Source: Theobroma cacao
Taxonomy: Eukaryota; Streptophyta; Magnoliopsida; Malvales; Malvaceae
NCBI RefSeq assembly: GCF_000208745.1
Contig: NC_030859.1
Location: 10,048,203 to 10,112,202 of the forward strand
DNA length: 64,000 bases
Reading direction: 5' to 3'
The notes beneath the pieces were generated by a model, which worked only from the letters and a program-made list of their open reading frames with translations, did no database searches and was not told the origin of the DNA. The translations under genes were made by a program, and so were the position numbers. The first letter of the stretch is position 1; every line of letters starts with the position of its first letter. Positions 59,529 through 64,000 of this stretch are shown here, in pieces.

Positions 59529-62460
59529 TGTCACGACCCGGCACTCCCCTTGAGCCCGTAACAACCACCGCGATATCTCGATTGACATTCCTTACCCAAA
59601 ATGCCAACCAAAATCTCGCAAGGCTTTCGCATCAGTTTTACTTCTCCTTTGTGAGCAACAGTTATTAAATATCATGTTTTAAAAGAATATAGACTAATTT
59701 CAAATCAAAAACAATCAAAAAGTAATTTCTACTACACAAGGGTATTTTGGTCATTTTACCCAAAAAATTTGAAACCTGGTAAAAATATGATATACAAGTA
59801 ATAAACATTCCTTTCATGTCTAAAAATAAGTTTCATTGTCTAATTCATCAATTTAAAATGAAGTTATAGCTATTCAAATTAAATAAAAATATTTTATAAA
59901 ATATTTTATTTTCGTATAAAACAATATTTATAGAACTCTGTGTAAATAATTTTTGTAGCTTAAAAGTAAAATAAATTCATATATACAGTGGCAGACGTAG
60001 CCAAGTATACAAAATATTCTACAATGACATGTGGGTCCCAAAATAACCAAAATAAACACAATTGTAAACCTGCGATTTCTAAGGGTGCGAATCCAACAGC
60101 AAACCCTCGACAAAATCGACGGTCTAAAGATTTCCTTGAGCCTGAAATGTGTGAAAGGAGGGTGGTGAGTTTTTATAAACCCAGTGAGTAAGCAAAGTCC
60201 ATCTAGAACATCTAAAGCCGAGTAAGTGGAGACAATTTAAAATATCTCATCATAATAGGATTCATAGCATCAAATCTCATTTCATTTCATATAAATCAAT
60301 TTGGCTTATGATTCTCGTAAAAACTTGGCTCTTGCCAAGATTTGCACTTAGTGACACCTTACGTCGGGGCATCCAACCGAGTCCGCCAAGGTTGTTAACA
60401 TAACATATTAGTATAAAACTCATTATTTTTACATTTAAAAGCACAGCCATTCCTTGGCATTGGCTGAGTTTCACCATCACGTGGTGGTTTGGTGTGAAGT
60501 GAACTCTAACGTTACCTTAGGAGATACCCTCCGCGCCTCTCGTACCAAGGTAAAATATAACGGGATTTACCGTGCCCCTCTCATAGGCTGGTCCATGGAA
60601 ATCGCCCACTACAGTAAGCTAATCAATTATCCCACCAAATCAATAAAAATTTCGACAATATGACATGGCTAATATGATATTACCTAGCCTATCAAGGCCA
60701 AACAAAACAATTCATATATTCCACACAAACACTTTTCACTTTTGAAACATAATAATTTACCATTTAAAACTCATCATTCTTTAGAATCATAAAAACGAGT
60801 ATAAACTATTTTAGATAGTTAAGATGATCATCTGATTACTCACCTTAACGCGAGTATGGAGTACTCCTATTCTTGGTCCTCGGGTACGATATCCTTACTC
60901 TTACCAAGGGGCTCACCACCTATACCTAGTACACAACAAGTAATTTAACACATTTGTGCCAAACTGTTATAAAACTATTTCAGGCTCTACATAAATGCAT
61001 GAAATGGAATGAGAAGTGTCCAAATAATCACTTAAAGATGGTGTTCTACGTAGGTTCAATTGTAATCAGAATGAATTTGTATTCGACCTAATTCGAACTA
61101 TACACCATTGATTTAACCAAAACATCCAATTCAACTCCAAATATATTCATTACACTTCCAATACTCCAATTACACCCAAAGTATCTCAATAAGCTTGATT
61201 GTAACTTAATTCATTGTAATCGAAATTCATTCCGATTTCGGACTAACTTGCTAATCAGTGTCAACACAGTCTAATAAATCCATCTATATCATTAGGAATC
61301 AAATCTAAGTCCATTTACTATGATTTTCTCATTATTGTTCAAATCGTTTACTAAAGGAACCATACGTTTCCATAACCGTTTTTAATATCTGGCACCACAA
61401 TTCATCAAATACGAGTTAAATAACATGAGATATAACAAGATTCATCATCAATATGTCCTTTAGTAAATTTGGCCAAAGAGGATTGTTGAAGAGTATGTGA
61501 TTTTCTTGCTTGTTTTTCATGCCAAACATCATCAAACAACTAAAAACACTGAGATATCATAAAATCTAGCAAAATTCATCACCAAAACTTCCCTCTCTAG
61601 ATTTGGCCAGCAAAGGTTCCCTCTTGAAAACTTGAATTTCAGCCATGAAAAATGAAAAAGAATGCATGGGAAAGGTAGATCACAAGCTAAAATTTAAAAA
61701 ATCTTACCTTTACTTGCTTGATTCCTTGAAATCCAACAATTTCTCTTAAATTTTTCCTTCCTAGGGTTTTTTCCTATTCTTTTCTCTTTGTTCTTTGCTT
61801 TGGCCAGCCATGAAGAATGAAATGGGAGAGTTTAAGTTGAGCTTATAAAGGAAATTATAAAAATATTAAAACTTGACATGTGTCACCATGTGATTGGTCC
61901 ATGGTTAATAACTTAACCATTAAGAAATCTCTCACCACCACATAATTATTCCACAATTATCCAAAGTATAAAGTGATAATAGGTGAAATTCATGGGCTTG
62001 ACAAGTGTCATGGTGGTGTAAAATTTCAATTTCGTCCTCATGGACACGTGAAATGACCGTTTTGCCTTTATACTCGAAAAATGTCGGAATTGAAATTTTT
62101 CACTCCACAATTTCAAATTATGCTCCAAATAGTCAAACTTGATCAAAAATTTTGTCCAACATTTCAATTTTGCCCCCGAGTCGCAAAATGATCATTTTGC
62201 CCCTACATTATAAAAATTCCCAATTGAACTCCAAATAAATTCTCGAACTCCGAATCACCATTTTAAAACATTCTAAGGTTTGATAACTCTCAAATACATC
62301 CTAAAATTTCTATTTGAACTAGTTCGAGGCTTAATCGACTTAATTGTACCATTAGGTACGATACTGACATTTTAAAAATTTTTTGGGGCATTCAAGTTTG
62401 CAGACATGTTATCAAGCACATGAATGACATGACAAGTATATAATAGAGCTGGGCTTGACA
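59529..62460 (-). mobile_element. Solo LTR, Gypsy family A, target duplication TAAGG
   Basis: On the plus strand TGTCACGACCCGG to GGGCTTGACA, about 2.93 kb. TAAGG at 59524-59528 and at 62461-62465 is a perfect target duplication. CTAGGGTTT is at 61761-61769. The CCGCCAAGG and CCTTGGCATTGGC arms are at about 60383 and 60453. It splits the Copia-type element between its gag and its noncoding part. Confidence 0.92.
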
Positions 62461-63325
62461 TAAGGTCTCATATACCTTTATAATTTAACAACTTCAATAA
62501 ACTTCTTCTTCTTCCTTATAGTAGCTAAGTACTCCTTACAATTCCTCGTCCAATGCCCAAGTTTGCCATAGTGATGGCAAATGTTCTTCTCTTTTTCCTT
62601 TTTGACACCTCCCATAAGCTTCAATGCCTTTTAATTTTAGGATGTTACCATCTTCCCCTTTTGGGTTTTCTTCTTCTTTTGCTTCGTTGGAACCTTTTGA
62701 AGAAGAAACAAGAAGTAAAGTACCCTTTTCCTTTTTGATGGACTTCTTTACCGTGTCCATCATGTTTAGAAGTTCAAGAAGAATAGCTTCCAAATGGTTC
62801 ACATGGAAATTCAACACCATCTAACAGAAGCTGTTAGAAAGATACTGTAAAACTAAGTCAATACTTAGTGCATGATCCATTGCCAATCTTAATTGTCCAA
62901 GCCTTTCAGTGAGTCCAATCATCTTCAGTATGTGGGGTCTGATAGAACTCCCTTCTGCCATTTTTCACTAGAACAATTCCTTAAAGATCTCATATCTCTC
63001 AGTGCACCCCTCCTTATCGAATAATTCTCTAAGGTGAAGAATCATGGATTGGACATCCTTGTGCTCATGCTACTTTTGGAGCTCAAGGGTCATCCTACTT
63101 AACATCACGCATGCTACCTAATCATTGTCACCTAATGACGTTGATATACCTCCTATCCTAAGCATTAGCATCATCAACAAGGATTAGTGGAATGGGTGTG
63201 TTAGGGACATATGGTTTCTTCTCCTGTTTCAAGACGATCTTGAGGTTTTGAAACCAATCCAGGAAATTTGGGCTAGTGAGTTTATTTTGTATTCAAGATG
63301 CTCCAAAGTGACAAATTGTTAGCCA
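62461..63325 (-). pseudogene. Copia-type gag (decayed)
   Basis: The likely start is an ATGGCTAACAATTTG on the minus strand near 63325. The frame then shows FLDWFQNLKIVLKQEKKPYV, typical of plant Copia gag N-termini, and LHLRELFDKEGCTERYEIFK. 62536-62820 holds LEAILLELLNMMDTVKKSIK with a Lys/Glu-rich tail, and ICHHYGKLGHWTRNC near 62560 is a zinc knuckle with its second Cys replaced by Tyr. CKEYLAT follows. Stops interrupt it repeatedly (for example near 63165, 63080 and 62822). It would be the capsid/nucleocapsid protein. No pol follows. Confidence 0.82.
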
Positions 63326-64000
63326 TGTATATATATTATGTTTGAATAGATAAGATAAAAGCAATAAATATAATCATGTATAAACTATTTAAAACAAGGC
63401 TTTAAAATTTTAAATAGGTCTCCCACTATTTTATATGCAAAATGACAACCCTCAAAGTCATTTTGAAAAGTCGCTTCTAGGAACCTTTTAATGGGCTAGG
63501 ACCCCGTTCAACTTACCATGACCTTAAGTGTGCTCAACAAGCCATGATATGCCTAATTGGGTAGATAACTTGGTTTATCGAACACATCTCTTGTGTGACT
63601 CCTAGATCAACTAGGTGACAGCACTTGCATACACATATCATATATGTTTCACCTAGCCATTGCCTCTAGTTTCCATAATAATCAAGTTTCCAAGTATCCG
63701 AATTTTATGAAACTAGTTAAGTAAGACCCACCAATAGCTCAAACATACTCGTGTAAAAGTGTGACCTTGAGTGTGCTCAACAAGCCTTCAATTAAAAAAG
63801 TAGCCAAGTTATCTTGCTATATGGTGGAAGGTAACATAGTCATGCATAGCATGTGACTCAATATTTTCATGAGAGATTTTGTTTTACAAATTTATTAAGG
63901 TCTCATTTTGCATGCATAGCATTTACTAAATCGCATAAAATAAATCTATCACATGCAAACTACATGAGATAAGTATAGACTTCAATTACAGTACAATCAT
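63326..64000 (-). mobile_element. Leader region of the Copia-type element, cut by window edge
   Basis: This noncoding stretch stands 5' of gag on the minus strand. It contains an imperfect internal direct repeat (about 63510-63575 and 63760-63820) sharing TGACCTT-AGTGTGCTCAACAA and a CAAGTTATCT/AACTTGG portion. The primer site and 5' LTR must lie beyond 64000. Confidence 0.55.

Noticed and set aside
62553..62824. Plus-strand frames of 61-66 residues
   Set aside because: They are antisense to the Copia gag remnant.

Overview
This window is plant nuclear DNA, almost certainly from a eudicot. It is strongly AT-rich. Its recognisable content is Ty3/Gypsy chromoviruses of the Tekay/Del type with roughly 3-kb LTRs, a Ty1/Copia Sirevirus with an initiator-Met primer site, a second Copia-type element, a plant L1-type LINE, a CACTA-like fragment and a fragment of a plant MAPKKK5-like kinase gene with plant-style introns. 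The species cannot be read from the sequence. No intact host protein-coding gene is visible; almost every open frame is a decayed transposon frame or its antisense shadow.

Layout. 1-946: end of a minus-strand family A LTR sitting in a family B LTR. 947-3090: AT-rich DNA with a CACTA-like fragment (1847-2200). 3091-5823: solo family A LTR with a perfect 5-bp target duplication, flanked by two diverged copies of an AT-rich repeat. 5824-7273: AT-rich DNA carrying repeat R. 7274-8348: family B LTR fragment. 8349-11245: 5' half of a Sirevirus (LTR, primer site, gag, start of protease), cut by the next block. 11246-30005: three family A LTRs enclosing two decayed chromovirus bodies that share the middle LTR. 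30006-32152: second copy of repeat R and a MAPKKK5-like pseudogene. 32153-35117: minus-strand solo family A LTR. 35118-39717: low-complexity noncoding DNA with duplicated segments and a possible DNA transposon. 39718-41976: an LTR of a further family (D) holding an array of ATGTATCGATACAT-like palindromes.

41977-64000 is a nest of insertions into one minus-strand Gypsy element (C). Its protease is split by a family B solo LTR, which is split by a full-length LINE. Its gag is split by a minus-strand Copia-type element lacking visible pol, which carries two family A solo LTRs in opposite orientations. Target duplications support most of these steps, so relative insertion order can be read directly.

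No operon-like or cooperating gene set exists here. The most unusual observations are an 83-bp GT-AG intron-like insertion flanked by 7-bp direct repeats in both chromovirus pol genes, a paired GC-rich hairpin with a compensatory change in the LTRs, the shared-LTR tandem with mismatched flanks, and the near-exclusive C-to-T/G-to-A origin of the pol stop codons. Two N gaps (23941-24648, 34173-34268) and a single N at 17218 that joins a duplicated segment limit interpretation.
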